Shown here: positions 12,585 to 23,936 of the stretch, piece after piece
Layout: each line of letters starts with the position of its first letter
Position numbering within the stretch: position 1 is the stretch's first letter
Position numbers and translations under genes: made by a program
Assembly (NCBI GenBank): GCA_947095585.1
Contig: OX352763.1
Span: forward strand, 12,759,462 to 12,823,461
Source of the DNA: Nephrocerus scutellatus
Taxonomy: Eukaryota > Arthropoda > Insecta > Diptera > Pipunculidae
Length of the DNA stretch: 64,000 nt
Direction of reading: 5' to 3'
Notes under the pieces: model-generated
The model's database searches: none
The model's input: the letters and a program-made list of their open reading frames with translations, nothing else
What the model was told of the DNA's origin: nothing

Positions 12585-12927
12585 TGCTAAGGCTTACTCC
12601 TTTCTTCTCCTGTATGTCTGTATGTCTTTATATATGTATGTCTGTTCGCGATAACCTCGAAGACCGTTGATCCGATATAGCTAAAACTTTGTGTGGTTAG
12701 GTTAAATGTTTGAAGGGGGTTAGTGTGATGATGGTGTTGAGGAAGTTGACGTGGTGGGTGACTAGATACAATTTGTATAATATTGACTCGATGACCGTGC
12801 ATTTAATAAATAGTCGTGTTATTTGTGTGGGAGTGGGTTTGCGGTAACTTAAAGTGGCTTATGTGGGGGTACAGTGGTGGGGACACTGTGGTGGTGGCAG
12901 CCAGGTAACGCTGGGTATTTCAGCTAG
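12585..12927 (+). mobile_element. Possible non-autonomous Helitron, 3' end
   Basis: The segment ends in a short hairpin, CCAG (12901-12904) and CTGG (12911-12914) around a 6-base loop, then GTATTTCAG and CTAG (12924-12927) next to a T. A GC-rich hairpin a few bases before CTRR, with insertion between A and T, is the known Helitron 3' signature. The body is G/T-rich with short GTCTGTATGTCT-like repeats near 12610-12645. No Rep/helicase is present. The left border is a guess. Confidence 0.45.
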
Positions 12928-14124
12928 TTTTAAATAAAACCATTGATACAATGCTTTCGACTACTCTTGTCGACTTAAATTAAAAAAAAAAAAACAATTT
13001 CTCCTTTTATCACTCCTCCCTTAGCTGAAAGTCTACCCATACGCGTATAAACTTCACACCTCCTACCAAAGGTGTAACGTTCATTTCACCTGAATCGCAC
13101 TGGATTCCCTTATCGTTTCTTTTACATAGCACATACAAAGTATTTCACAACGCGCTCAACCGAATTTGATGCTTTCTTATTATATAAATATTTACCATTT
13201 ATGAAAAACTATTTCACTCGGTCAGCATGTTGAGAAACTACATTTCAACCACAGTCTGCCCAAGTCTATTAAATTCATACGAGCATATTCTTATCACTCT
13301 ACTGCAAACCGTTCATTTGGCAACATAATCCATCATCCATTACATCGCTAGACCACTTCTTCTACTACAGCAACAACAACATTTCTCTCTTAATAGAAAA
13401 ACTAATAAATATTCCATTGAAAGCAAAACATGCTGCAATTAATCCTGCTCCGATTTCATTTCACTGCTACATTACATTACATTACGGTCGGTTGCCTTGA
13501 TATCCTAAATGAGTGTACGGATACTCGTACGATACGTCACGTTGTACTGTGTTATTTTCTCGCCATTCTGGGGGGATCTTGATACTCATTTCGTGATGAC
13601 CTTTTTCGAAGTGAGTTGAACGCTCATCGCTTACGAACAAACACACATATTGCAAAAACACTTCACAAGTCAGACGCTTTTAATTAACCTCACTAGCGCT
13701 TATAACGCTATGTTTGTTGTCCCGTTGTGATATATTATGTATATGTTATCAAGCGAAATGTAAACGTATAAATCAGAGCGACATTCAAGTCTTTAAACTT
13801 ACTGTTGCTTATTTTATTTGTTTACACTCCTTTACTCTACATACATAAACTGGAGTAATCTTAATTGACATATAACTCAGCGTAAAATGGCGATAGCAGC
13901 TAATACAACTTATTCCATGATCTTCAAGATTCCAAGAGTTTCAGCTGGTTTTTATATGTAAATGAGTTATCTGCAGTTAATAGGAATGAAAAGGCAGTTA
14001 TGCTAATTTGAATGAAATATAACTATAGTTGCATTAAAAATATTATATTTACAGAAACTACTACAAAGTTTACAAGAGACTGCGATCTTTCCTCTTAATT
14101 TTTAAAAGTCAGAATACAAAAATT
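12928..14124. other. No gene recognised
   Basis: AT-rich DNA with a short ACATT run at about 13470-13485. No coding motif, repeat copy or splice-bounded frame was found. Confidence 0.55.
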
Positions 14125-14391
14125 GAGAGTGGACAGTGCGTTGGAGTTCTGACTAGGCGAGGTTCGTATACCAGAAACACCAAAAGTATTTTTCACTGTC
14201 CCATACCTCTTGCCAATTTCTGGAGAGAGTAAACTTGTCAAGGGAAACTTTAACTCGCCTTTCGAATACTGCATTAAATTGAAGATGGGGTGCCTTCCAT
14301 TTTAGTCCAAAAATATAACAGGCACAACATGAATGGTCACAGGAAGCAAGGCCTTCGACCGCTAAAGTCTATCGTCCCAAATATTATTAAT
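14125..14391 (+). mobile_element. tRNA-derived SINE, diverged copy
   Basis: The copy is collinear with the SINE at 1713-1990. A degraded A-box region (GTGGACAGTGCGTTGGAG) and a B-box-like GAGGTTCGTATACC near 14159-14172 are followed by the same body landmarks (CACCAAAAGTATTTTTCAC, CTTCCATTTTAGTCCAAA) and the ATTATTAATA tail. Substitutions are many, so it is older than the first copy. Confidence 0.68.
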
Positions 14392-14899
14392 ATCCTGGCG
14401 TATTACTGAGAAAGATCAATAGGAACTGATTTGGACTTGTCGTAATATTTGTTTTTAATAATTCGGTAAGAAAGTAATTACAATCGAAACAGATAAGTGA
14501 AAGGTAATAAGAATGTGCGAAAATATTAAATAAGGCCGCACCCAGCCAGATGGTGTATTGTTCCATCGCAAAAAAAATAAAATACTTGGATCTGCTAAAA
14601 TAAAATAGCACATGAAGTTGGGATAATGTTTCTACTTAGCTTTCTCTTATTTGCCGGCCAATTGGCATGTGCAAGTTAATGGTAACCTCGTGTGTTTGTA
14701 GTATATTTTTATAGAGTATGAACAAAAAGTGGAAAAAATTAACATAAATATATGGAAAATGTATCTACAAATAAATTCTCAATAAATGAGATTTTTTCGT
14801 TAGATATTTGCGTTGCTGTTGATGTCCATTGTAATAGACAAGGGGATCGAAAGTGTTAATCAACCAAAAATACTACCAACATAGTATCATTATAAAAGC

Positions 14900-15700
14900 A
14901 TCTGCTATTGCAAATACAAATTAAACGAACTTGACACCTTGTAATTTAACCCAGAATTTAATACGATGACAATAAAATGCCTTTTTATAAAGTTGAATAA
15001 ATTTAAAAACTAATCTCAATACTATAGTATCGTGGCAGGGTGTATGAATTACCAGTATATGTTGCTTCATGTACCAACGCAAAGAACTCTCAACAACAAA
15101 CATAATCTGTCACAGGTGGTTTCATCCCAACTTGAGTAGATCGTGGACGCATAAATAGATTTTTATTAAATTTGTGAAGAGTGCTTCTAGGTTATCTCAC
15201 CCAACCCATGTACCAATATAATGGATTTTCAATTTTCATTTTCATCGTTTCTAATTGAATTTTCGTCTGAATATAATTTTCTGAAGGATCATCACCAATG
15301 GTCCTCGTCACCAAAATAGAAGCAGCAAGCGCACGAAAGGTGTGCCCGAAACCTAATCAGATATTTTCACAACGAATGGTTCATTATTTTGAAATTTATG
15401 AATTCTAACGATGAAGCCATTGTAATTTATTATTTCGTTTTATTTTTGATTGTTTGTGTTTGTTAAATTAACTAGAAATTTGAATAAATTGTAAAACTAT
15501 CTGAAAAGACTGGAAAGAGAGGACTGACAGGGCAGTTGCTTATTGTTTCATTTCCTTTCGAACTAATTGACTCATAGTGAATATTGTCGCAAATCTGAAA
15601 AACAAAAGTATCTACATTATACGATTTTATTCACAATTTGTTGAATTTCCGATGACTTTGGGACTCTGACCGGAAAGTTAATTTAATGGAAGTAGAAAAA
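14900..15700. repeat. Non-coding block paralogous to 38620-39350, copy 1
   Basis: A collinear series of matching stretches is shared with 38620-39350, including GGATTTTCAATTTTCATTTT at about 15222-15241 and a conserved stretch around 15160-15200. The order and spacing of matches hold over about 700 bp. No protein or terminal repeat is visible, so this could be an old duplication or an unrecognised mobile element. Confidence 0.65.
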
Positions 15701-16580
15701 GCTTTTATGCTTTCATGTTGTCGTTGTCATCGTCAGCGTTTGTCATATTCGTTCGTTCTCCTGAGTTAATTGACAATTAAATTGGAAATTTAATTTGAGC
15801 CATGTCATTCTGAGCTATGTTCCGAACTAACCTATAAACTGTGTACAGTGCGATTGTTTTAGTAAACTAAAAACTATCTATTGAACAGCATTTTTTTTTA
15901 GTTTTAAGATTTAAAAAAAAAATATAAATATGAACTGTTTGAGAATTGAAAAAATATAAAGTACTTTGTAGACATAAACATAAAAAAAAAACAACCCATA
16001 AAAATTAAAATTTTTCATCTAAATTCTCTAATCGCAGAAATTGATATGGGAGCCCCTCGATCCTGGGCCATTTTTTTTTATTGTAGAAGAAAATCATCGA
16101 AACAAACATTTGACATCAGATGTTAAAATTGAAAAAGCTCAGATCATTTTATTCTGAGCACTTAGAGCACGCTCATACTCTGAGCAAATAAGAAACACGA
16201 ACATTTATCTTGAGAACTCTTTGACTGCTCTGAACTAATTTATGAAAACGCCAAATGACAGAATATTGTGAAAACTTGTTGTTCTATCTGTAAGTTGATA
16301 TCGACAACAAAAAAAACGACATCAATAAAAATACAATTCAGTATATAATAAAAATGTAAGTTGAAGTAAGCATAAAACATGTATGTCTCGTTTCATTTGC
16401 TGGGTTCATTTGTGCGTGCGCTAAGATTTCTCTCTCTCTCTCCACCACCACCAAAACCATGCAGCGCAGCCGACTGCGCAGCACACACCGCACAAAGTCC
16501 ATAAACGGCGACGAATATCTGATGCCAGTACAGATATTTAAAAAATGTATAAGGGCCTTGCGGCCGAACCCGGGACCCGA
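15701..16580. other. No gene recognised
   Basis: AT-rich with A-runs. A GGGAGCCCCTCGATCC-like stretch near 16048-16064 resembles a motif inside the next repeat. The CT-rich run at about 16430-16440 is simple sequence. Confidence 0.5.
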
Positions 16581-16584
16581 TCAC

Positions 16585-16930
16585 TACCAAATTTTCGAAA
16601 AAGTATTGTTTATTGGGTATACACATGTGTGTAAAATTTGAAGAAAATCGGGTAAATTTTTTAAAATTTTTGTTTGGGAGCCCCCCGACCCCGCAGCCCG
16701 AGGGGCCTCAAAATTTAATAGAAAGTGTTGTCTCCGGAAATACACATGTGTGCAAAATTTCAATAAAATCGGGCCATGGGAAGTGGGTTAAAAATTGATC
16801 GCAAGAATCCACGACAGACGACCGACCGACGACCGACCGACGACCGACCGACGACCGACCGACGACCGACCGACCACCGACCGACGACCGACGACCCACG
16901 GGCAAGTGAAGTTAATATAGAGAATTTAAT
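16585..16930 (+). repeat. Dispersed non-coding repeat with an internal GACC-type simple array
   Basis: Landmarks are ACACATGTGTG (twice, about 16621 and 16742), AAAATCGGG (twice), GGGTTAAAAATTGATCGCAA (about 16786-16805), a GACCGAC/GACGACC array (about 16815-16890) and CACGGGCAAGTGAAGTTAAT (about 16896-16915). The same ordered landmarks recur at 33070-33320, where the array is GACAAACAAGCAAGCAGACA-like, and in degraded form at 48700-48860. It probably represents the 3' part of a mobile element. The class is not determined. Confidence 0.65.
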
Positions 16931-17059
16931 AAAAATTATTGGTCCTCAATCGCTTGAGGAATGGCTGAAATAACTCTTCTGTTGTCATCATGTGTCTATC
17001 TGGGAAAGGAATTATATGATGTCTAATGACCAATTCGGAGTGGTTTGTTTTTAAATCAT

Positions 17060-18115
17060 GGCAACTTTTTTTTAAACGATTTGCTTGAAGTTTTGACAGC
17101 TAGTCAGTCTGTTATTTTCAATATCATTGTTGTGTAGCCGAAAACGTGGGAATTTTGAAAATAAATATGGGTCGTGAAAGAGCGCCAAGCGGAACCGCTG
17201 TGTTGAAATTGGCGAAGAAAGTTCTTGAGAAAGGATTACTATTGGATAACAGAAGCGTTCCTTGAACATGTCGCAGACTCATAGTTTGGGACAGAATATA
17301 TCAACATCAACTCGACGCCAATCGCAGCAACTGGCCATTAGTCGCACCAACCTGAGCAGAATACTGCAAACAGACCTCGAATTATTCACGTACAAGGTCC
17401 AGATAACTCAGCAGTTGAACGGAAATGACCATACGCTTAGAAATCTGTTATCTCCGTTGGACAAAGATATTGACTTGATTTTTGTCGTACTGCATTTCCA
17501 TCTCGGGGCTACAAGCAGCACTGCCACATTTTGGGTTCAAAGCAGCCACACGCAAAAGTGGAGAAGCCGTTGGTTTGGATTTTGGAGTGTTCCCATAATT
17601 GGCCAATTTTTCTTTGAAAAGGCTGCTGGAAACGCCGTTACCGCATGGCGACCGGTACAGAGCCAACTTTTTATGGTCTCAAATCGACGCAATGAATGTG
17701 GACGACCTTTTGTTCCATCAAGTTGGTACCACATGCCATATTAGCCGACTGACAATCGATCTCTTGCGCGCCAAATTTGGCAACCGAATAATCAGTCGTT
17801 TTTGAGATATCAATTCGCCTGCGCGGAGCTGCGATTGACGCCAATGCACTTTTTTCTATGGGATGCCGTTAAGGATAGATGTTATGCGGATAATCCAGAG
17901 ACAATTCCAGCTTTAAAACAAAACATTATTCGCGCAATAGGCGCCGAAAAGATCGAAAAGTCCTTGAAATCTGGACTCACAGGATGGCTTACTAAGAAAG
18001 GCCAGCAGGAGCTACATGAACGAAACTGTTTTTCATTCTTAAATACAATACAATTAGATCAAATAGCGCCGCAGCTATGTCGGCAAAAAATTCGGTTTGT
18101 TAGGCTACGGTAATC
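17060..18115 (+). pseudogene. Dead Tc1/mariner-superfamily transposase
   Basis: Pieces in several frames spell a mariner-like transposase in order: a helix-turn-helix part (RQSQQLAISRTNLSRILQTD, about 17317-17376), the join KVQITQQLNGNDH, GDRYRANFLW (about 17650), FHQVGTTCH (about 17713-17739), DLLRAKFGNRIISR, RSCD (17824-17835), LTPMHFFLWDAVKDRCYADN and the C-terminal RMAY with a SRGSH-like tail. In related transposases FQQDGATCH carries the second catalytic Asp, and here that codon is GTT (Val, 17722-17724). A TGA interrupts at 17803-17805, and a one-base loss shifts the frame right after RSCD. It cannot encode an active enzyme. I did not find terminal inverted repeats. Confidence 0.78.
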
Positions 18116-18224
18116 ACAGCACCTAGGTCGCAAAGAAAATTATGTGTGGTTGGATTTATATAGAGCCTTTGCTGAAAGTGTATGCTAGATCCGGATGCCT
18201 ATAAACTCAAGAATGAGTCACTAG

Positions 18225-18780
18225 ATGTAATCGACGGTCAGCCATGAGCAGGATAGAAGGAATAACACGTTATATGTATGCACGTGCCGTATATATTCTA
18301 ACTGGTGGGAGTGCCCAGTTTTGTCTTTCTAGACTCATTAAATCCAGTAATTAAACCATAACCTCTTATCTGCTGGTGCATAAGACAATCTTCATATTAG
18401 TACTTGCATATAGATGAGAGACTTGGATGCTAAGCAAAATCACCTCTGACCTCTTAGCCGTGCTCGGGAGGAAAGTCTTACGGCGATTTCTTGTCCTCGT
18501 ATGAGAGGAAGGCCGATTAATGACGACATCTACAAGCGTTACCGCGATGTTGAGATCGTAGAGAAAATAAAGCTCTATAGGTTCCGGTGGGCCGGACACC
18601 TAGCTCGGCTCGAAAAATCATTTGTAGAAGTATTTATGGAACACAACAGCATTGCAGGCAAAGCCTTCGCTGGAAGTTTCGCGCAGACCCGAATGCCCAT
18701 AGTATAGCCCGGTGGCTAGACATTTTACGAGAAGTTAGAATCGGACGCTGCTTTTGTGGTGATGACCTAGTACATATTTA
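18225..18780 (+). mobile_element. RTE-like LINE, C-terminal fragment
   Basis: A short piece of the family's 5' segment (GGTCAGCCATGAGCAGGAT, about 18237-18255) is joined to the C-terminal end of the polyprotein: ETWMLSK (about 18418-18438), DLLAVLGRKVLRRF, YKRYRDVEIVEKIKLYRFRW and AGHLARLEKS. The sequence parallels 61545-61800. The internal deletion and stops make it inactive. Confidence 0.65.
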
Positions 18781-19102
18781 CAATAATAATAATAAAAAGT
18801 TGTTCATTATACTAGAATATGCAGGTCTTTTTGTAGTAATATGATGCTGTTAAACCACATGAGATTTGAGAAAATCGCCTCAAAAATTATTTTCAGGACT
18901 TGCTTTAATATTGAGAATGTTGACTTTAAAAGGCTGGCGGTAATACCATGAAGATCTTGTGATAATGTAAATTCGGGTCTTAGGCAAAGCACTATACCTG
19001 TTGAATATATTTTGACAAAACTTGTTCTGTTAACAACTACTAACTCGTCAAAAGTAATTGTGTGTGTAACCTAAATAATGTTATTTTTACTTCTTGTTAC
19101 AG

Positions 19103-19175
19103 ACAACTTTTATCTCCAAATATACAACAGAAACATTACCATGTGGGTGGATATCTCGTGGATGGTAACCGACAT
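19103..19175 (+). CDS. mmd: ADAM metalloprotease, prodomain exon (exon A)
   Basis: This is a 73-base exon between a pyrimidine-rich acceptor ending TTGTTACAG and the donor GTAAGT. The first base completes a codon from an upstream exon. The following 24 codons read QLLSPNIQQKHYHVGGYLVD plus four more residues and end exactly on a codon boundary. In ADAM11/22/23-type proteins the same place in the prodomain has a hydrophobic LLS.xYVERH-like segment before the HCYY motif, which opens the next exon here. Assignment to mind-meld is by resemblance to the ADAM11/22/23 group. Meltrin, another fly ADAM, is less likely. The exon is 18.2 kb from its partner. No upstream exon of the gene was recognised between 1 and 19102. 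Confidence 0.82.
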
Positions 19176-19984
19176 GTAAGTAATTCGAAACAAAAACAAA
19201 ATAGTATTTATTGTTTTCTTCTTATTACAACAAACAAGGTTAAAGCAAACAACGAATTAAAACTTGTTCCGAGTTAAGAATTGTTTCTCTCCAAACAGAT
19301 TTATTATATTCGAAAAGTTCCATTCTTACCGACAGTACAACTACAGATAGTCACAAGTACAATTATTATTTTATGCAGAGTCAAATAATTTGCAGGATGA
19401 GCTTTTAAATGGAAAATTGTCTCAATCTTTGAAATGACGATATTCACATACATTTTTCCCAAATTATATCCCATTTTGTAGAAGCAACACAAAACTCATT
19501 GGATTTGCATATTTACTCGCAGGCTAAATTAAGTTATAAAAGGATCAAATTCAAATAATCAATGTCAGATACAAATGGTTTTCCTCAGGGAAGGTTGTTA
19601 GATTTTCAATTTCCTTTTACACAAAAACACACATACGCATGCACATGTATAATCTGCTTTCTAGGGAACCGAAGGGTATACTTAGGCTGTAACTATAATA
19701 TCAGCCAGATCGAATCGAATTATATATGATATTGTGTACAGGACATAATATTTTGGTACCAAAGGACTACTTGGCAAGGAACCGTAATTCCATAAAAAAT
19801 CTGATATCAAGATTGAAGGGTAATAGGATAGATAGAGTATGGTAAGCAAATAATAATAGAAAGAGGTGTGCGTATATGAAGAAATATTACATCTGCCCAG
19901 AACTACTTACAGTGGCCTGTTTTTCTGGTTTTCGGAATATCTGAACAAAACCCCCAATGATGAATTTGTAAAAGAACTGAAATG

Positions 19985-22640
19985 GGAAGCACAAACAGGG
20001 GGAGTAACACAAAATTCATCAGAACTGCAAGTGGCCGTAACTATCTCTGACTGGTGGAAGTTAGATCAAACCTCAACATGGTGGCTGCCGGTAACTTACC
20101 TCCAATACAGGAAAAGCTGAATGATCGGGATAGTTCCTTAAAGTAAGGTTGGCGCGAGGCCAATAACCTCGCCCGTAAAAAAATCTTTATTACGGAACCC
20201 AAAAACAGCCTCGAATACACTGATGAATGACGACGAACACGGCAACGAAAAACGATTTAAGAATTTTCTCATGGAATGTACACTTCCTGTATAGAGTTCG
20301 AACTGCACAGCAGCTAGCCGATAACATTTATATAAAACAATAACAATAATATAAAACTGACATAACAGCAGTTAAGGAGAAACAGTGGCCGGGGAATGGT
20401 GTCTTACCAAAATCAAAATATCACATATATCACAACTGTCATGCAAGACATCATATGCTCAGGGTGTGGTTTCTAGTCAGCAAAAGAACGAAACCCACCG
20501 TTCACGCAGCTACAGAGGATTCCCCAGATGATGGAAAAAAAGAATTCTTTGAATCAGTCGAACGGGAACTCCATTCCTGCCCCCAGTATGATGCAATATG
20601 AATGCTAAAATAGGTAGCGAGCCAGTATTCAAGCAGTACATTGGCACACATAGCTTACACAAGAACACTAATGACAATGGACAACTAATCATAGAGATGT
20701 CAGCAAACAATAATATGGTCGTTGCGAATACAAGGTTGGCGCGTAAAAATATCAACAAAGCCACCAAGGCATCTCCTGATGAAGCCACTCGTAACCAGAA
20801 AGATAGACCGCTGCCACAGCCCGAACATGATGCCGGAACGAATGTGCCGAGATGCCAACTTCGATTTGGACCACTTTCTTGTTGGTATGGTGCTCCGAGC
20901 GTGGATTGCATCTTCACGTGAGACTGGATCCGCGAATCAGATTCGAGTCAACACGGCTTCCCAACGAAGAGACCAGAAACAACTACGGTCAACCGATAAA
21001 ACTCACCCTAAATGCAGGTAGAGAAAGTCTAAGGGCTGAGATGTTGCGCGTATATGAAAAATGGGCACGCCTTTAGAATACTGTCATTAGTACTGCTGAC
21101 TCCATTTTATAGTCGTATAGATCGGAACGTCTAGTTCGATGACGAATGTAAGCTAGCGACTGAACGTACGAATGTTGTGTCCCGAGCCATGCAACAATCC
21201 CATAGAATGCGGGCACGCGAAGATGAATATAAAGAGAAGATATGAAAAACAGTTCACCGGCGAAATAAATTGGCCTGGGAGAAGAATCTCATCCATGAAC
21301 TAGAAGAGTACAGAGACCAAGGAGCATACCAGGCGCGGAAGTTCAACCAAAGAGTTGGCGGTATGACGTAATGTACACCGCGTTGCACATACTGCAAAGC
21401 CGAAGAGAGTAATCTGATCGCCGATCTGAAAGGCATCTTAGAGCGATGGGAAGAGCACTTTCATGAGTTGCTAAATGGCCAGATAACTAAGCAATATGAC
21501 GCTCCACCAATGACCGACGACCATACTATGCTGCCGCCGCCATTCATAGACGAGGTTAACAGATAAATCGGCTCAAAAATAATAAGGCCCCGGGATCAGA
21601 TGGGATCCCGGCAAAGCTGATTAAAATAGGAGGCCGCACAATGCACCAAGCAATTCATGAAATAATAGTGCAATTATGTGAGGAAGAAGCAGTGCCAGAA
21701 AACTGGCGATGCATCCTCTGCTCCATACATTAAAAAGGAGATAACAAAACATGCAATGAATATAATGTACAACGTTTTTGAGTAACGCGTATACGATTTT
21801 CTTCTCTATGCTTCAAGACAAGATAGACCCATACCCTAAAGTCATAACTGGTCTATGTGGCTTCATCCCATGCAAATCAACAACTGATCAGATTAGGCAG
21901 GTTATGGAAAAGTATCTATAGTTTCAAAACTCACTACAACATATTTTATAGACTTTAAAGCCGCCTATATCGTGTGTCCAGAATCGAGAGTATCCAACGT
22001 CGATTACTCCGATTTGCTATTCGAGGTCTACCTTGGACAATCATCTTATACTGTCTTCCTACCAGGACAGCCTCAACCTCATAAACTTGAAAACCCTAGA
22101 AGATATAGCTGACATTCTTTTCATACATCGTCTCCTCTTAGGCTCCTTCGACTGCGCGTCTCTATACAACTCGATTTTCGTTAATACTAACCCTCGTAAT
22201 CTACGATGCCAGCCTCTCTGCTCTCTACCGACACACGGCACCATGTACGGCTCTAACTAACCAATCTCCCGTATGCTGTGATGGGTTAACTTATACCTTA
22301 CCGTTTTTGATTATAACCGCAGCACTCCCTGCCTTAAACTTGATCTCCTCCACCATCCCCACTAGCTTTATATATAAGCTTTAAATCTTGTTTTAAGTCT
22401 TAGTTTTAAGTTTTCAATCTTGTTAGCTTAAGGTTTAGCTTAAGGTTTAAGGTAGGATTTATGGAAAACGACAGCACGGCCGGCCAAGCCTACGCTGGAA
22501 GGATGGCGTAGACCAGGACGACATGCCAAACTGGATTACATCGGCTCGAAATCAGTAGCGGTGGAGAGATTTGTTGCGGGAGGCCAGGACTGGACACCAG
22601 TAGTAAAGGCAAATATGATGATGATGATGATGATGATTGG
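19985..22640 (+). mobile_element. RTE-like LINE, longest copy
   Basis: A broken non-LTR retrotransposon runs from a 5' leader shared with 54230-54410 to a GAT-repeat tail at 22617-22637. The endonuclease region (20250-20900) includes NAKIGSEPVFKQYIGTHSLH and a degraded DLDHFLVGMVL, the equivalent of the catalytic SDH block. Then come the linker, about 21000-21500 (GESLRAEMLRVYEKWARL, FHELLNGQ), and reverse transcriptase traces at 21560-22020 (KNNKAPGSDGIPAKLIKIGG). It ends with LDYIGSKS-like sequence at 22525-22560. Many frameshifts and stops, plus a possible unrelated insertion at about 22030-22440, make it inactive. The short-repeat 3' tail and single endonuclease/RT frame fit the RTE clade. 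Confidence 0.75.
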
Positions 22641-23597
22641 TTTTACGGTATGGTATGCGTGAAAGAATACTGTCTGATGCCTGGTTTCTACACTACATAA
22701 AAGTATTAAATGAAAATATTACGAACTACTATATCGATATCATCGCTCCTCGCGGTTTACCAATTGGAAAACATTTTCAATTAGGAAGACTAAGTTGCAT
22801 CACCATAGAAAAGAGACAAGTGACTAAAGTACAGGTAAACTGGAAAAAAATTCCAATTTAATGAGAACGACTTAATTGAAATTTCCAGATTAATTCTCGC
22901 TCATAGCCAACAGTCTCAGTGGTATCGTTTGTCTCGTCTACATCGTGTCACAATAAGAATTGAAATTTTAATTAAATTCGTTCTCTTTTTTGCATTACCT
23001 TTTACAATAATTTAATTTACGTTTACGCTTTATTGCTCGATTTTAAAAACGCAACAACTTTCTTATTATAGAAAAAGAAGCTATTGCTTCGCTCGTTACT
23101 TGTAATTGGATTCGTGGCCATTTAATATCTGGGATTTTATGCTGTTTTAAGCGAAATGTTTCAGGAGATTTGAAAAACACAAACCAAACAGTTCACATTA
23201 AGAAGATAGATAGATATTAATATTATGTCCTTTTATGTAGTGCTATATATGAGTAGAAATCTATAAACTTCTCCTAATTTCTTAGGTATCTCGCACTGAA
23301 TTAACAACATTCAAGCTAAGCCCAAGGCCCTATTAACTAAAAATACCTTATCCTAGGGCTTATCGGTCCATCTCTTCAAATAACAAGAAATATTCGTAAT
23401 CCCTCCTTTAAAACTCTTCTTTGTATCGGTAAGATTGTAATTGCAGGCAAAGAATGGATATTTTCATGAATTGGTTATTTTAATCCACAGGTTTTACTTG
23501 AATTTCTCTTTACCAGGTCCCAGGTAGAAACGCCAATAATCCACGATAAAAAAAAATGGATTTTCTCCTTTTCTGAGGAGTAAGTTCTATCGATATA
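22641..23597. other. No gene recognised
   Basis: AT-rich intronic sequence between the RTE-like tail and the Gypsy target site. No coding or repeat signature was seen. Confidence 0.55.
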
Positions 23598-23601
23598 GTA
23601 C
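23598..23601. repeat. Target-site duplication, left
   Basis: GTAC directly abuts the left LTR and is repeated at 28446-28449. Four bases is the usual size for Ty3/Gypsy integration. Confidence 0.9.
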
Positions 23602-23898
23602 TTTAGGTTCATTAGTCCTATATCAAAAGGCGAAGGTATTTTCGAAATAAAAGATGCACCAAATTTAATAAATACAAAAAAACTTAATTTTATTCAATTT
23701 AACAATTATAAAAAACATCCGTTTGCATGGATGGCACAAAAAGAATTCCTTTTTCTTCAGCATGTTGATTCATTGTCGCTGACGTTTTTTGCTCATATTT
23801 TAGAGTGTATGGTATTCAACCTGGTCGAATTTTATACATTGAAAATGTCATTGTGGCTGGCGTTCACACTAAGACGTGAAGTGTTCATTGGTCCTACA
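23602..23898 (-). repeat. 3' LTR of the Gypsy element
   Basis: 297 bp, no difference found by eye from the right LTR. On the element strand it starts TGTAGGACC and ends GAACCTAAA. An AATAAA polyadenylation signal lies on the element strand at 23689-23694. The start TG is canonical; the end is AA rather than the usual CA. Confidence 0.96.
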
Positions 23899-23912
23899 CT
23901 ACTCCCCTTTCA
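23899..23912 (-). promoter_or_regulatory. Polypurine tract
   Basis: On the element strand TGAAAGGGGAGTAG immediately precedes the 3' LTR. A purine run at this position primes plus-strand DNA synthesis in LTR retroelements. Confidence 0.85.
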
Positions 23913-23936
23913 GTGAAATCTTAGATTCAGGATTTT

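Noticed and set aside
16708..16905. A small Arg/Ser/Val-rich protein on the - strand
   Set aside because: It is the translation of the GACC simple array and its flanks.
17262..17744. An intact 160-codon gene
   Set aside because: It is a frame-shifted stretch across the mariner transposase remnant; the N-terminal half is transposase sequence and the rest reads out of frame.
20510..20917. A 135-codon gene on the - strand
   Set aside because: It lies opposite the endonuclease region of the RTE-like element and is a shadow of it.
23899..23936. An envelope gene in the Gypsy element
   Set aside because: Only 38 bases lie between the pol stop and the 3' LTR, and no env-like frame exists elsewhere in the element.
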